Assembly: GCA_003278875.1 (NCBI GenBank)
Contig: QCCQ01000004.1
Span: 31,361 to 95,360, forward strand
Direction of reading: 5' to 3'
DNA length: 64,000 bases
From: Prochlorococcus sp. AG-347-L21
GTDB taxonomy: Bacteria; Cyanobacteriota; Cyanobacteriia; PCC-6307; Cyanobiaceae
This document shows positions 1 to 10,091 of the stretch, piece after piece; positions within the stretch are counted from its first letter, which is position 1; each line of letters opens with the position of its first letter. The notes under the pieces are model-generated. The model had not been told where the DNA came from. It made no database searches and saw only the letters and a program-made list of their open reading frames with translations. Position numbers and translations under genes: made by a program.

Positions 1-1175
1 CTCTTTAATTGATCTCTATTTTGAATAAGAAATAATACTTCTCTTGCAATTTTTGTTGGCGAAATATTACCTATTTTTTCAGGGACAATCATTTTTTTAG
101 CTTTAATATTTGGCCAAGCAAAAAACTTCTTTTTTTTAAAATAGAAATTTTTAATTATAAAAGTTAGAAATCTATTTATGAATGAAATTTTTCCAATTAC
201 TCCAAAAATACCATCCCATGCATTCATCATATTTAAATGTTGAGTTGGCAGAACAACTAACATTGGAAGACTAATTGCTGCTAATTCTGCAGTATTTGCA
301 CCTACAGTTGTAATTGCAAGATCACATTCTTTTAATATTTCATAGCAAGGATGTTTCTTTATTAAATAAATCTTTGTATTTTTTGATGTTTCAATTACAT
401 AATCAAAACGAGAGTCTTTGAGGTTTTTTATTGTTTTGATTTTGGATGAGTAGTATTTAGCAATTGGATTTTTGTTGCTTTGAAAAAATAAATATTCACT
501 TTTATCAGTAGTTGGGGCAATGGGAATTATAAAATTTATATTTTGATTTTCTTCAGCGATAAGATCTGCAACTTCTAAGAAGAAAGGAATTCCAACAGAA
601 AGCTTTGCTTTCTTAGAACCTGGCAACAATGCTATATAGTTTTTTTCTTTATTTTTTAATGATATTTCGCTATTAAATTTGATATCCGCCATCAAATCAC
701 CAATGACTTTACATTTATATTTATATCTTTTAGGTATTAATTCTTTTACTTTTACATTCATCGCAGCAATTTCGTTAGTCCATTTAGGCCATCGCGAAAC
801 CCATTCAGCATATGTGATATTTAAATAACCTAATCTTTTAGCTAATAAAATGCTCCAAAATTGATCCCCACCAAGGAAAATAACTACCCCTTTTTTTGGC
901 CAATCAGCAAAAGAATATGGATTTATTAATAATTTCCAAAAACTTTTGGATTTTGTAATTAATTCGAATTTATTCCATGAATTTGCAACTAAAAATTCTT
1001 TACCAGTGGCATTTGGGCAAGGAACAAGGACTAACCTAAGAGTGAAATCAAGTTTATCGTCATCACATATTGATTTATTTATTTTGTTAATCTCATTCAC
1101 TACAGGATTTACCCATGTAGTTAATTCACCAGGACCATTGGAAATTATAACTACTGCAACTGATTTTTTTTCCAT
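1..1175 (-). CDS. LpxB-like (lipid-A-disaccharide synthase-related) GT-B glycosyltransferase-like protein, truncated by window start
   Basis: Reverse-strand open frame from ATG at 1175 running off the left edge (absent from ORF track). Reads MEKKSVAVVIISNGPGELTTWVNP..., with ITTVGANTAELAAISLPMLVVLPTQH near the C-terminus, an LpxB-type motif. Confidence 0.75.
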   Translation of the reverse strand, partial: MEKKSVAVVIISNGPGELTTWVNPVVNEINKINKSICDDDKLDFTLRLVLVPCPNATGKEFLVANSWNKFELITKSKSFWKLLINPYSFADWPKKGVVIFLGGDQFWSILLAKRLGYLNITYAEWVSRWPKWTNEIAAMNVKVKELIPKRYKYKCKVIGDLMADIKFNSEISLKNKEKNYIALLPGSKKAKLSVGIPFFLEVADLIAEENQNINFIIPIAPTTDKSEYLFFQSNKNPIAKYYSSKIKTIKNLKDSRFDYVIETSKNTKIYLIKKHPCYEILKECDLAITTVGANTAELAAISLPMLVVLPTQHLNMMNAWDGIFGVIGKISFINRFLTFIIKNFYFKKKKFFAWPNIKAKKMIVPEKIGNISPTKIAREVLFLIQNRDQLK

Positions 1176-1200
1176 TGCAGTTAAACCAGAATACATTAAA

Positions 1201-1282
1201 TGCGGACGGCGAGACTTGAACTCGCAAGGCCAAAGCCACACGCTCCTTAGACGTGCGCGTCTACCAATTCCGCCACGTCCGC
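1201..1282 (-). tRNA. tRNA-Leu (anticodon AAG), CCA not encoded
   Basis: Reverse complement GCGGACGTGGCGGAATTGGTAGACGCGCACGTCTAAGGAGCGTGTGGC...GCGAGTTCAAGTCTCGCCGTCCGCA. Acceptor GCGGACG/CGTCCGC, class II variable arm, T arm GCGAG-TTCAAGT-CTCGC, anticodon stem CACGT/GCGTG with loop CTAAGGA. Confidence 0.93.
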
Positions 1283-1541
1283 AAAGGGTTTTCAGCAACC
1301 GGGGGATGCCTAAACCTTAAAAATATCATACATTATTGGCTGAAGTAAGAATGTAGTTCGAAAAGAGTTTTTTGAATTTGATGAATAATTTTTCTATTGC
1401 ATAAAACGAATATTTATACATATATAACGTTTTAGGTTGTATTGTAAAAAATGTCCTCTGATCACTAAAAAATTTTGTTGAATACTTTGGCAAATAATTT
1501 TTTATTTTAAGTCATTTCATTTCTTCAATTTTATTTTCATA

Positions 1542-2891
1542 ATGGTTGAAAAAGTTTTAATTGCTAATCGTGGAGAAATAGCTTTACGAATTGTCAGAAG
1601 TTGTAGAGAACTAGGGATTGCAACCGTTGCAGTTTTTAGCACTGTAGATAAAAAAGCGTTGCATGTTCAGCTTGCTGATGAGGCGGTTTGCGTTGGAGAC
1701 TCATTAAGTAATAAGAGTTATTTAAATATTCCAAATATACTTGCTGCTGCTACGTCGAGAGGAGTTGATGCTATTCATCCTGGTTATGGATTTCTTGCAG
1801 AAAATGATAAATTTGCTGAAATGTGTGGCGATCACGGCATAGTTTTTATTGGCCCATCTCCTAAAGCTATTAGATCTATGGGAGATAAATCTACAGCTAA
1901 AGAGACTATGGAAGCTGTTGGAGTTCCAACAGTACCCGGTAGTAAAGGCTTATTATCAAATGTTGATGAGGCTTATAAATTGGCAGTTGATATTGGCTAT
2001 CCGGTAATTATTAAAGCGACCGCTGGAGGAGGTGGAAGAGGTATGAGGCTGGTTGAAAACTCTGATAATCTCGAAAAAATGTTTAAAGCAGCTCAAGGCG
2101 AAGCAGAAGCAGCGTTTGGTAATGATGGTTTATATATGGAGAAATTTATAAAGAAGCCAAGACATGTAGAAATTCAAATTTTGGCCGATAGGTCGGGTAA
2201 TGTAGTTCATTTAGGAGAGCGAGATTGTTCAGTTCAAAGAAGACATCAGAAGTTGCTAGAAGAGTCTCCTAGTCCTGCAATTAACACTGAACTAAGAAAA
2301 AAAATGGGGAATGCAGCCATTGCCGCTGCAAAAAGTATCGGCTATGAAGGAGCGGGGACAGTTGAATTTTTAGTTGATGATGATGAAAATTTTTATTTTA
2401 TGGAAATGAATACTAGGATTCAAGTTGAACATCCTGTTACTGAAATGGTTACAGGAGTTGATTTAATAGCTGAGCAAATTAAAATCGCAAGCGGAGCAAA
2501 TCTGGAATTTAATCAAGATGACATTCATTTAAATGGTCATGCCATTGAATGTAGAATTAATGCTGAAGATCCTTCTCACAATTTCCGACCATCTCCTGGA
2601 AAAATAACTGGGTGGCTTCCTCCGGGTGGCCCTGGTGTAAGGGTGGATAGTCATGTTTATACAGGATATGAAATACCTCCTTTCTATGACTCATTAATTG
2701 GTAAATTAATAGTCTGGGGAAAAGATCGTAATACTGCAATTAAACGTATGAACAGGGCTTTAAATGAATGTGCAGTAACAGGTATTCCTACTACAATTAA
2801 CTTTCATTTAACCTTACTGAATAAATCTAAATTTAAGCAGGGTAAGATACATACTAAATACGTAGAAGAAGAATTATTGCCAAATTACTGA
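1542..2891 (+). CDS. accC: Acetyl-CoA carboxylase, biotin carboxylase subunit
   Basis: [26 protein letters not shown]..., ATP-grasp motifs, ..[21 protein letters not shown]. Confidence 0.97.
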   Translation: MVEKVLIANRGEIALRIVRSCRELGIATVAVFSTVDKKALHVQLADEAVCVGDSLSNKSYLNIPNILAAATSRGVDAIHPGYGFLAENDKFAEMCGDHGIVFIGPSPKAIRSMGDKSTAKETMEAVGVPTVPGSKGLLSNVDEAYKLAVDIGYPVIIKATAGGGGRGMRLVENSDNLEKMFKAAQGEAEAAFGNDGLYMEKFIKKPRHVEIQILADRSGNVVHLGERDCSVQRRHQKLLEESPSPAINTELRKKMGNAAIAAAKSIGYEGAGTVEFLVDDDENFYFMEMNTRIQVEHPVTEMVTGVDLIAEQIKIASGANLEFNQDDIHLNGHAIECRINAEDPSHNFRPSPGKITGWLPPGGPGVRVDSHVYTGYEIPPFYDSLIGKLIVWGKDRNTAIKRMNRALNECAVTGIPTTINFHLTLLNKSKFKQGKIHTKYVEEELLPNY

Positions 2892-2909
2892 GAAATAATT
2901 AAATGATTT

Positions 2910-3224
2910 TTATGAAATATGCTTATGCAACGCAAGTTTTATAAGCCCTTGCTGACCGACTAAAATTTCTCTTAAAAAGCTTATAAATCCTATCCAAATT
3001 ACGGGTCCAACATCAACGCCTCCAATAGGAGGAATTAGTTTTCTCGTTAAATTCAGAATAGAACTTGATGGTATTGAAATTAATAACCATAAACCTTTAC
3101 TTAAATCAATTTTTGGGTACCAAGTAAGAATTAATCTTATTAGAAAAACTATAGTTAGATATGAAAGAAAAATTCCTAAACTAATATCTAAAATTTGAAG
3201 AGAATTTACAAGCAAGGAAATCAC
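2910..3224 (-). CDS. YggT family membrane protein
   Basis: About 104 aa hydrophobic, ..LILTWYPKIDLS...NLTRKLIPPIGGVDVGPVIWIGFI typical of YggT/Ycf19. Confidence 0.85.
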   Translation of the reverse strand: MISLLVNSLQILDISLGIFLSYLTIVFLIRLILTWYPKIDLSKGLWLLISIPSSSILNLTRKLIPPIGGVDVGPVIWIGFISFLREILVGQQGLIKLALHKHIS

Positions 3225-3305
3225 AATTATTTAATTCATCTTAATAAATAACCCATTGAAACGTATTTAATTCGTATTATAAATTGAGAATTTAATATTT
3301 AAAAA

Positions 3306-3491
3306 GTGTTTCAAATCTCAAATTTATTACTAGCCGCAGATTTTTCTGCTGAAGTTGCAAATAATTCCGCAGTTGGAATGATAGGTAGTTTTATAGCCGC
3401 TGCCTTACTTATCGTTATTCCAGCCACAGCATTTTTGATTTTTGTCAGCCAGAAAGATTCCCTTGATCGTACTTCTACTGGAAGACGCTAG
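3306..3491 (+). CDS. psbX: Photosystem II PsbX
   Basis: 61 aa, single [60 protein letters not shown] start. Confidence 0.88.
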   Translation: MFQISNLLLAADFSAEVANNSAVGMIGSFIAAALLIVIPATAFLIFVSQKDSLDRTSTGRR

Positions 3492-3571
3492 TTTTTGTAG
3501 AAGTTTTAAGTACACTATATGTAGGGGTATATACGTAACCCTTTAAAAAAATAAATTTTTGGAGAAAGAAT

Positions 3572-4501
3572 GTGGTCAATGCTAGTCTCAATTGGGCCAG
3601 TATTGTTGGTATAGTTCTCGCGGTATGTGGAGGAGGCCTTTATTTTTTGAGGTCCTTTAAACCTGCCTTGGCAAGGGATTATGATGTTTTTTTCGCAGCA
3701 ATTGGACTTTTGTGCGGAGGAATTTTATTTTTTCAAGGCTGGAGGTTGGATCCTATCCTTCAGTTTGGTCAGTTTTTATTAGCAGGAACTACAGTTTTTT
3801 TTGCATATGAAAGTGTGCGATTGAGAGGAGTTGCTACTGATCAAGCTAGAAGGTCATCTTATTTTGATGATGATTCTATTGCTGATGCTCCCAGAAATTC
3901 TAGAGGTCGATTTAATGACGATTATGATAGGTTTGAAGAACCTGAAAGACCATCCAGAAGATTCAAACCTCAAGAAGATGAATTTGAAGAAGACTATACC
4001 GAAGGAAGATCTCGTAGGAGGAATGTTTCAAGAGCTATACCCTCTGCTGCAGCAAGTAGAAGTAGGCTATCTACGAGGGGAATAAGTCAGTTTGAGAATG
4101 ACGAACCTATAAGAAGGAGAAGACAGACTTCTGAAGATAGAAATAGTAAACAACCAGAGACAAATAACTTTGGTGAGAGAAGAAATTTATCTCGTGAAGA
4201 AGTTAAAACAGGGTCAAGACCCAGAATGAATCGTACAGTTTCTAGAGGGGATAATATCTCTGCTCCTGGTGATTCTTCTCCAATAAGAAAAAAACCTACT
4301 AGATCCTCTGTTAGGCAGCAAACTTCAACAGCTCAAGTAGAAGATGCTTCATTTAAAGATGCTAATCAAGCCAAAAAACCACGTGAGACTCGTAGAGTAA
4401 GTACTTCAACTAGATCAAGCTCAAAAAATCAAAATAGTAGATATAACGTTGGAACAAACAAAAAGAAACCAAGAGATAACAGTTCTAGATTTGATGATTA
4501 A
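3572..4501 (+). CDS. ycf66: Ycf66 family protein with long basic low-complexity C-terminal tail
   Basis: N-terminus ..LAVCGGGLYFLRSFKPALARDYDVFFAAIGLLCGGILFFQGWRLDPILQFGQFLLAG matches the Ycf66 family; C-terminal Arg/Ser-rich region. Confidence 0.9.
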   Translation: MVNASLNWASIVGIVLAVCGGGLYFLRSFKPALARDYDVFFAAIGLLCGGILFFQGWRLDPILQFGQFLLAGTTVFFAYESVRLRGVATDQARRSSYFDDDSIADAPRNSRGRFNDDYDRFEEPERPSRRFKPQEDEFEEDYTEGRSRRRNVSRAIPSAAASRSRLSTRGISQFENDEPIRRRRQTSEDRNSKQPETNNFGERRNLSREEVKTGSRPRMNRTVSRGDNISAPGDSSPIRKKPTRSSVRQQTSTAQVEDASFKDANQAKKPRETRRVSTSTRSSSKNQNSRYNVGTNKKKPRDNSSRFDD

Positions 4502-4777
4502 TTATAAGATTCCTGCCCATTTTAAAAACGATTGTTTACTAAATAATTCAATCAATAAAATTGTAAGGAAACCTATCATTGCAAATCTTCCATTAGTTAT
4601 TTCAGAATAACTACTCCATCCAAATTTATATTCATCTCTAATTTCTATAGATTTTTCATCTAGTTTATTTTTTTCAATTTGTTCATTGATGTAATTTGGA
4701 TCTTTCTGCTGTTCTATCAAACTCTCATTCTCTAAATTAGTGGCTTCTGAGTTAGTTTCTTTTTCTTTGGAATTCAT
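4502..4777 (-). CDS. hli: High light inducible protein (HLIP) with acidic N-terminal extension
   Basis: C-terminal ..EITNGRFAMIGFLTILLIELFSKQSFLKWAGIL, an ExxNGRxAMxGF-type Chl-binding helix. Confidence 0.9.
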   Translation of the reverse strand: MNSKEKETNSEATNLENESLIEQQKDPNYINEQIEKNKLDEKSIEIRDEYKFGWSSYSEITNGRFAMIGFLTILLIELFSKQSFLKWAGIL

Positions 4778-4785
4778 TTTTTTTG

Positions 4786-6768
4786 TTAATCCTTAAAATT
4801 ATACTTATCAGAAGTCAATAATTTCCAATCTCCTTGTCCATTTAATTCTAAAATATTCTCGTGAAAATCTTTTAAGCTAGGTCTATGTCCAACACTAATG
4901 AGGGAAAGTTCTCGTTCCTTTAGTAAACTATATAGTTTTTTTTCAGTGTTAATATCCAATGCACTTGTTGCTTCATCAAGTACTGCAAATCTTGGTGAAT
5001 TTAATAAGAGTCTTGCAAAAGCCAATCTTTGTTGCTCGCCTAGGGAAAGAATACGTGGCCAATCTTGTTTGATATCAAGATTAGGATACCGATCCACTAA
5101 GGTTTTTAAATTTACTTCATGTAGTACAGAAGTAAGATGTTCATCACTAAATTTATTAACTTCTGTGGGATAACATAATTGTTCCCTTAAAGAACCAAGT
5201 AACATATATGGTTTTTGAGGTATGAATAATAATTCCCCAATTTTTGGTTTTTTAATTACTCCCTGATCGGGTTCCCATAAACCACTAATCATTCTTAGTA
5301 AAGATGTTTTTCCGCAGCCAGATGGTCCTACAACCAAAAGTGATTGATTATTGTGGATGCTCAAATTTAAATTTTTAATTATTGTTTTATTTGACCCTGG
5401 TGGACAAAGGTCAGCATTATTAATAAGAATTGAGGGGTAATCTGAAATAACGTTTTGATTGCTTATTGGGTTGGTTTGACTAATGGATTCAACTTTTGAT
5501 TGGAATCCTTCTAATCTGCCAATACCAGCAGTAAATTTTGCAAGTTCTTCGATTTGATTAACAATAAAAAATAACGAACCTTCAACCATTCCAAATGCAA
5601 AACTTGCCTGAATAAAGCGCCCATAATCGATATCACCTTTAAAGTAAGGGATTGCCATTATTAAATATGGGAAGAAATTTCCTGCATAATTAATGGATCT
5701 TCTCATGACGTCAATTATTACTCTCCATATGATTAATAAATTAAAGTTTCTCACTACTTCTCCTAAGCGCCTTTCAGTTTCACTTCTTTCAGGATTCTCC
5801 CCAGAGTAAAAGGCTATTGATTCAGCATTGTCTCTAATATGTACTAAGCCATATCGAAAATCTGCTTCATATCTGAGTTGATCAAAGTCAATCTTTACAA
5901 GATTTTTTCCAGCAATTAAAAGGATAGAAGTTGCAAATGCAGCGTAACCAAATAAGGAAAAAGTAAGAGTTGTACTAATACTCCATAAAATGAGAATATT
6001 AAGCGAAAATGTTAGTAGTGCATCAAAAATACCTAATGTGAAACTAAGACTTTGCCCGGTAAAAGCTCGGGTATCATCTGTAATCCTTTGATCAGGGTTA
6101 TCTACATCAGTTTGTTCTTCATCATTGGGATTTAATTGGTAATAAGCTTTATTAGTCATGTAATCTTTGACTAAACTTTTTGAAAGCCATTCTCTCCAAA
6201 TTATTCCTAATTTATAAGTAAAAAATATTTGGGAAACACGTATTGGTAGGGCAACAGCGAAACAACAAGCGTAAATTCCTAATATCCGGTAAAACCCATC
6301 TTCTTGTTTTTCTACTAAAGCATTTGTTAGATCTCTTGCTATAAATCCAATACCTGCGTTTATTCCGTTTACAGCTAAAAGCATTAATACAATTATCGCA
6401 AGGAATAACCAATGTAACCATCTACGGTTTTTTAATTGACGTCTTAAACTAAAAAAGCTGCCTGATCCAATGAGAAATAAGGCAGAGAAAAGCAATCCCC
6501 AGCTACCAGCCCAAATTGAATTGACAGTACTTACTACACCTCCGAAATATTTTTCAAGAAATATTGGTTGAAGGTTTTCAAAAAAACTAATTATGCCTGT
6601 AAGACCAACAAGTACTACTCCGCCAACACAAAATAAAAGAGAAATCAAAAGCCATATGAATTGAAATCCGTTACATTGATCTATTGGAAGAAAAAAGGGC
6701 TGAGATAGCTTCCTTAATTTTTGTAATTGGTACAATATTTTGGATTTATTCTTAACTGATTTATCCAT
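4786..6768 (-). CDS. ABC transporter, fused permease/ATPase (SbmA/BacA-YddA-like)
   Basis: TM domain with ..GIIWREWLSKSLVKDYMTNKAYYQLNP...NPDQRITDD; Walker A GPSGCGKTS, signature LSLGEQQRLAFARLLL, Walker B FAVLDEATSALD. Confidence 0.92.
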   Translation of the reverse strand: MDKSVKNKSKILYQLQKLRKLSQPFFLPIDQCNGFQFIWLLISLLFCVGGVVLVGLTGIISFFENLQPIFLEKYFGGVVSTVNSIWAGSWGLLFSALFLIGSGSFFSLRRQLKNRRWLHWLFLAIIVLMLLAVNGINAGIGFIARDLTNALVEKQEDGFYRILGIYACCFAVALPIRVSQIFFTYKLGIIWREWLSKSLVKDYMTNKAYYQLNPNDEEQTDVDNPDQRITDDTRAFTGQSLSFTLGIFDALLTFSLNILILWSISTTLTFSLFGYAAFATSILLIAGKNLVKIDFDQLRYEADFRYGLVHIRDNAESIAFYSGENPERSETERRLGEVVRNFNLLIIWRVIIDVMRRSINYAGNFFPYLIMAIPYFKGDIDYGRFIQASFAFGMVEGSLFFIVNQIEELAKFTAGIGRLEGFQSKVESISQTNPISNQNVISDYPSILINNADLCPPGSNKTIIKNLNLSIHNNQSLLVVGPSGCGKTSLLRMISGLWEPDQGVIKKPKIGELLFIPQKPYMLLGSLREQLCYPTEVNKFSDEHLTSVLHEVNLKTLVDRYPNLDIKQDWPRILSLGEQQRLAFARLLLNSPRFAVLDEATSALDINTEKKLYSLLKERELSLISVGHRPSLKDFHENILELNGQGDWKLLTSDKYNFKD

Positions 6769-6809
6769 TACTCGACAAGTTTTATAAATAAATTATAACT
6801 TTTAGAAGT

Positions 6810-7088
6810 CTAGTGACCAAAGCCAATAAATGTAAGTGCCCAGTCAGGTAAATTCAAGTAATTCAAGATTGTTGCATCAAATTCATGAACTTTTGGAAAA
6901 GATTTATCTAGTGCCCACCACATTAAAAAAGGTAAATTAAATAAAATTTGTAATTGCCACTTATAAGTTAAAACGCTCCAAATTTTTATTAACTTAGTTT
7001 TGAGTGAATCATCCAACTCTTCCCAGTTTTTTGAGATTAAATTTAATAAATTTTTGGATTCTGTATTTAAGGAATCTGGAGTATTCAT
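6810..7088 (-). CDS. Conserved hypothetical small membrane-associated protein
   Basis: 92 aa ORF in tight same-strand run with the ABC transporter gene; hydrophobic C-terminal half. Confidence 0.75.
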   Translation of the reverse strand: MNTPDSLNTESKNLLNLISKNWEELDDSLKTKLIKIWSVLTYKWQLQILFNLPFLMWWALDKSFPKVHEFDATILNYLNLPDWALTFIGFGH

Positions 7089-7134
7089 TTTGTTTTTACT
7101 TATTTATAACCCATAAACATTTCTTTCGAGAGTT

Positions 7135-7476
7135 TTAACCTGGGGGCCAATTCATTTTTCTTCCAGATAAAAAATGAATATGTAAATGGAAAACTGTTTG
7201 TCCCGATTCTGCTCCAGTATTAATTACAGTTCTCCAATTAGTTAAATTTTTTGATTTAGCTATTTCGCTACCAATAAAAAGTAAATGCCCTAATAAATTT
7301 GCATCTTCTTGAATACACTCCAATAAACTGATAATTGGCTTTTTGGGAATTACCAAAAAATGTATAGGAGCTTGCGCTTGGATATCATTAAAAGCAATAC
7401 AAAACTCATCTTCATAAAGCTTATCGCAGGGTATTTCTTCATTAATTATTTTTTGAAATATCGTAGTTTCAGTCAT
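7135..7476 (-). CDS. HIT family hydrolase
   Basis: MTETTIFQKIINEEIPCDKLYEDEFCIAFNDIQAQAPIHFLVIPKK ... GQTVFHLHIHFLSGR, with HxHxH histidine triad. Confidence 0.96.
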   Translation of the reverse strand: MTETTIFQKIINEEIPCDKLYEDEFCIAFNDIQAQAPIHFLVIPKKPIISLLECIQEDANLLGHLLFIGSEIAKSKNLTNWRTVINTGAESGQTVFHLHIHFLSGRKMNWPPG

Positions 7477-7480
7477 TAGA

Positions 7481-8086
7481 TTAATTTATAGAAATTACGT
7501 CTTTTTCGTTAAACCCTTCCTTTATAAGTTCTTTATTCAAATCATCTTTTGATGTAACTCTATCAACAAATAATATTCCTTTTAAGTGATCCATTTCATG
7601 TTGAATACACCTTGCTAAAAGTCCATCTGCTTTCATTTTACGCGGTCTCCCCATTTCATCTCTAAATTTTAATTTTATAGTTGATGGTCTTACTACATTC
7701 AAATAGACGCCAGGTATGCTTAAGCAGCCTTCTTCGTACGAATTAAGGGTTGTTCCAAAGTCTGTAATTTCTGGATTGATTAATATTAAAGGTTCTGCTG
7801 CTGTATCTTCGAAATTTACATCTATCACAAGAAGTTCTTTGTTGATCCCAATTTGTGGTGCTGCAAGTCCAATTCCTTTAGCTGCGTACATGCTTTGAAG
7901 CATTTCTCTGGCAAGTTTTCTGATAGATTCGTCAACCTTAGTTATTCTTTTGGAATTTTGTCTTAATACATCATCACCAATTTTATAAATATCTAGAGCT
8001 GGCTTACCTGTTTGTTCTTTTGCAATTTTTTTTGAGCTTCCATTTGTCCTTGACTTTTTTGCAAGTTGTGAGAAATGGTTTGCCAC
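7481..8086 (-). CDS. def: Peptide deformylase
   Basis: GIGLAAPQIG, EEGCLSIPG, QHEMDHLKGILFVDR motifs. Confidence 0.97.
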   Translation of the reverse strand: MANHFSQLAKKSRTNGSSKKIAKEQTGKPALDIYKIGDDVLRQNSKRITKVDESIRKLAREMLQSMYAAKGIGLAAPQIGINKELLVIDVNFEDTAAEPLILINPEITDFGTTLNSYEEGCLSIPGVYLNVVRPSTIKLKFRDEMGRPRKMKADGLLARCIQHEMDHLKGILFVDRVTSKDDLNKELIKEGFNEKDVISIN

Positions 8087-8165
8087 GTTAAAAAAAGTTT
8101 TTAATTAAGAGTTTAGCTATAAAAATACTAGCACTTTAATTCACTTTCTTTATATTTTTTTCTAA

Positions 8166-10091
8166 ATGAGTAATGGTGATAAGTTAAAAGTCAAGCAAAA
8201 TGAATCTAAAAAAATTGCTTACAAGGAATTAACTATTATTAGGGACTACATTTTTTGGATTGATGTTGTTGGTAAAGGTCAAAATGAGAATGCCATTTTT
8301 GCAAGACCATTTAATAATAAAGATGCTTTTCCTCAGAAATTAACATGTAAAAAATATAATATAAAAAATAATTTTCATGGATATGGTGGTAAATCTTATA
8401 AATGTATAAATTTTAAAAATAAATTTTATTTGATATGGATAGATCAGATTACTAAGGCAGTATGGTTTCAAATTTTTAAAGAGGCATCGTCAACTGATAG
8501 AAGCCAAAATAAATATCTCGTTTCTGTTCAAGAACCTAAGCAACTATCTAAATCATTTGATGGAAATTTTGATTCTTCATTTGTCATTTCTAAAGAAAAT
8601 TTATTGTACGGAATTTGTGAAATAAATAATAGAGATTATTTATTTTCTTTAAATTTAAAAAAAACTAAACAAGATATTCATCGAATAAAAAAATTTCAAA
8701 ATTTTGCTGGAGAATTATCTTCTAATAGATCTGCTAACTTACTCTCCTGGATAGAGTGGGATTCTCCATATATGCCCTGGGAGAAAAATGAGCTGTTTTT
8801 TGCTCAAATAGATCAAGATGGTGAGATACAAAAAATAAAAAAATTCTCAAATAAGCTGATCAATGCCAAAAAAAATGTTTCTTTTTTTCAACCTTATTGG
8901 ATAAGTGAAACACATTTGGTATGTTCTGAAGATAGTTCTGGATGGTGGAACTTATTGTTTTTAGATGTTAGTGAAATTGATAATATTTTTATTAAGAAAA
9001 GAGTAGAGAGAAATTTGATTGAATATGGAGCACCACAATGGGTCACAGGAATAACATTTTTTTCAGGGAATAAAAAAAATTTATTTTGTGTAGCAAAAAA
9101 AGAAAATAGTTTAATAGTGGAACAATATAAAGATCTTGAATTTGTTAAAGAATTTTCTACTCCTTTTACCTCAATTAGTGATTTCAGTGTTTTTCGGAAA
9201 AAAGTTCTTTTAAAGGGTTACGGATCTGATTTTTTAGGAATTGTATTTGAAATTGATTTTGCAAAAGAAGTTTTATCAAATTTTTCTGAGCAGATATTTT
9301 TTGATCATATAAAAGATTGTTCAAAACCTGAAACATTTTGGTTTAAAGGTTTTGATGATCAATCAACTCATTGTTTTCTTTATAGACCGCTTGTTGAAAA
9401 TTTTAGAAAGCCACCGCTCCTTGTTAGAGCACATAGCGGACCAACTTCATGTTTTGATGGATCATATAATTCTGAAGTTCAATATTGGACGTCGAAGGGA
9501 TTTTTTGTTGCTGAAGTCAATTATGGAGGATCATCAGGATTTGGCAAAGCATATAGAGAGAGGTTGAATTATAAATGGGGTATTGTTGATTCTTATGATT
9601 GCAAAGCACTAGTTCTTGAATTGGTTAAATCAAATCAAGTTGATAGTGAAAAAGTAGTAATTTTTGGGAATAGTGCTGGTGGATTAACTGCTCTCAATTG
9701 TTTATTATATGGTTCTATTTTTACAGCAGCAATTTGTAAATATCCTGTAATTGATTTGAAGGATATGCATTACAACACTCATAGGTTTGAAAAAGATTAT
9801 TTAAATTCTTTGGTAGGAAATTATGCAAAAGACCATGATGATTATATAAATAGATCACCGATAAATCATATAAACAAAATAAGAAAACCTATCTTACTGT
9901 TTCATGGAAAAAAAGATACAGTTATTTCTTATAAACAAACTTTAAAAATTCAAGAAATTTTGATTCAGAATAATAAATATTCAGAAGTTATTTTTTTTGA
10001 TAATGAAGGGCATGGTTTTAGAAATATTGACAATAAAGAAGTAGTAATGCAAAAATCTAAGGAATTTTTAAAAAATGCTTTGAATATTTAA
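8166..10091 (+). CDS. S9 prolyl oligopeptidase-family peptidase
   Basis: C-terminal alpha/beta-hydrolase: RAHSGPTS..., FFVAEVNYGGSSGFGKAYRERLNYKWGIVDSYD, GNSAGG nucleophile, catalytic-type ..GHGF. Confidence 0.92.
   Translation: MSNGDKLKVKQNESKKIAYKELTIIRDYIFWIDVVGKGQNENAIFARPFNNKDAFPQKLTCKKYNIKNNFHGYGGKSYKCINFKNKFYLIWIDQITKAVWFQIFKEASSTDRSQNKYLVSVQEPKQLSKSFDGNFDSSFVISKENLLYGICEINNRDYLFSLNLKKTKQDIHRIKKFQNFAGELSSNRSANLLSWIEWDSPYMPWEKNELFFAQIDQDGEIQKIKKFSNKLINAKKNVSFFQPYWISETHLVCSEDSSGWWNLLFLDVSEIDNIFIKKRVERNLIEYGAPQWVTGITFFSGNKKNLFCVAKKENSLIVEQYKDLEFVKEFSTPFTSISDFSVFRKKVLLKGYGSDFLGIVFEIDFAKEVLSNFSEQIFFDHIKDCSKPETFWFKGFDDQSTHCFLYRPLVENFRKPPLLVRAHSGPTSCFDGSYNSEVQYWTSKGFFVAEVNYGGSSGFGKAYRERLNYKWGIVDSYDCKALVLELVKSNQVDSEKVVIFGNSAGGLTALNCLLYGSIFTAAICKYPVIDLKDMHYNTHRFEKDYLNSLVGNYAKDHDDYINRSPINHINKIRKPILLFHGKKDTVISYKQTLKIQEILIQNNKYSEVIFFDNEGHGFRNIDNKEVVMQKSKEFLKNALNI

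Noticed and set aside
946-1320. 124-aa + strand ORF in the supplied track
   Set aside because: Runs through the antisense of tRNA-Leu and the start of the LpxB-like gene; translation shows no family and is best explained as a shadow frame.
3515-3545. Weak GGGT..ACCC inverted repeat before ycf66 as a regulatory element
   Set aside because: Only 4-bp arms; not distinguishable from chance.
3831-4085. 84-aa ORF overlapping ycf66 in another frame
   Set aside because: Out-of-frame product of the repetitive Arg/Glu-rich ycf66 tail; no independent support.
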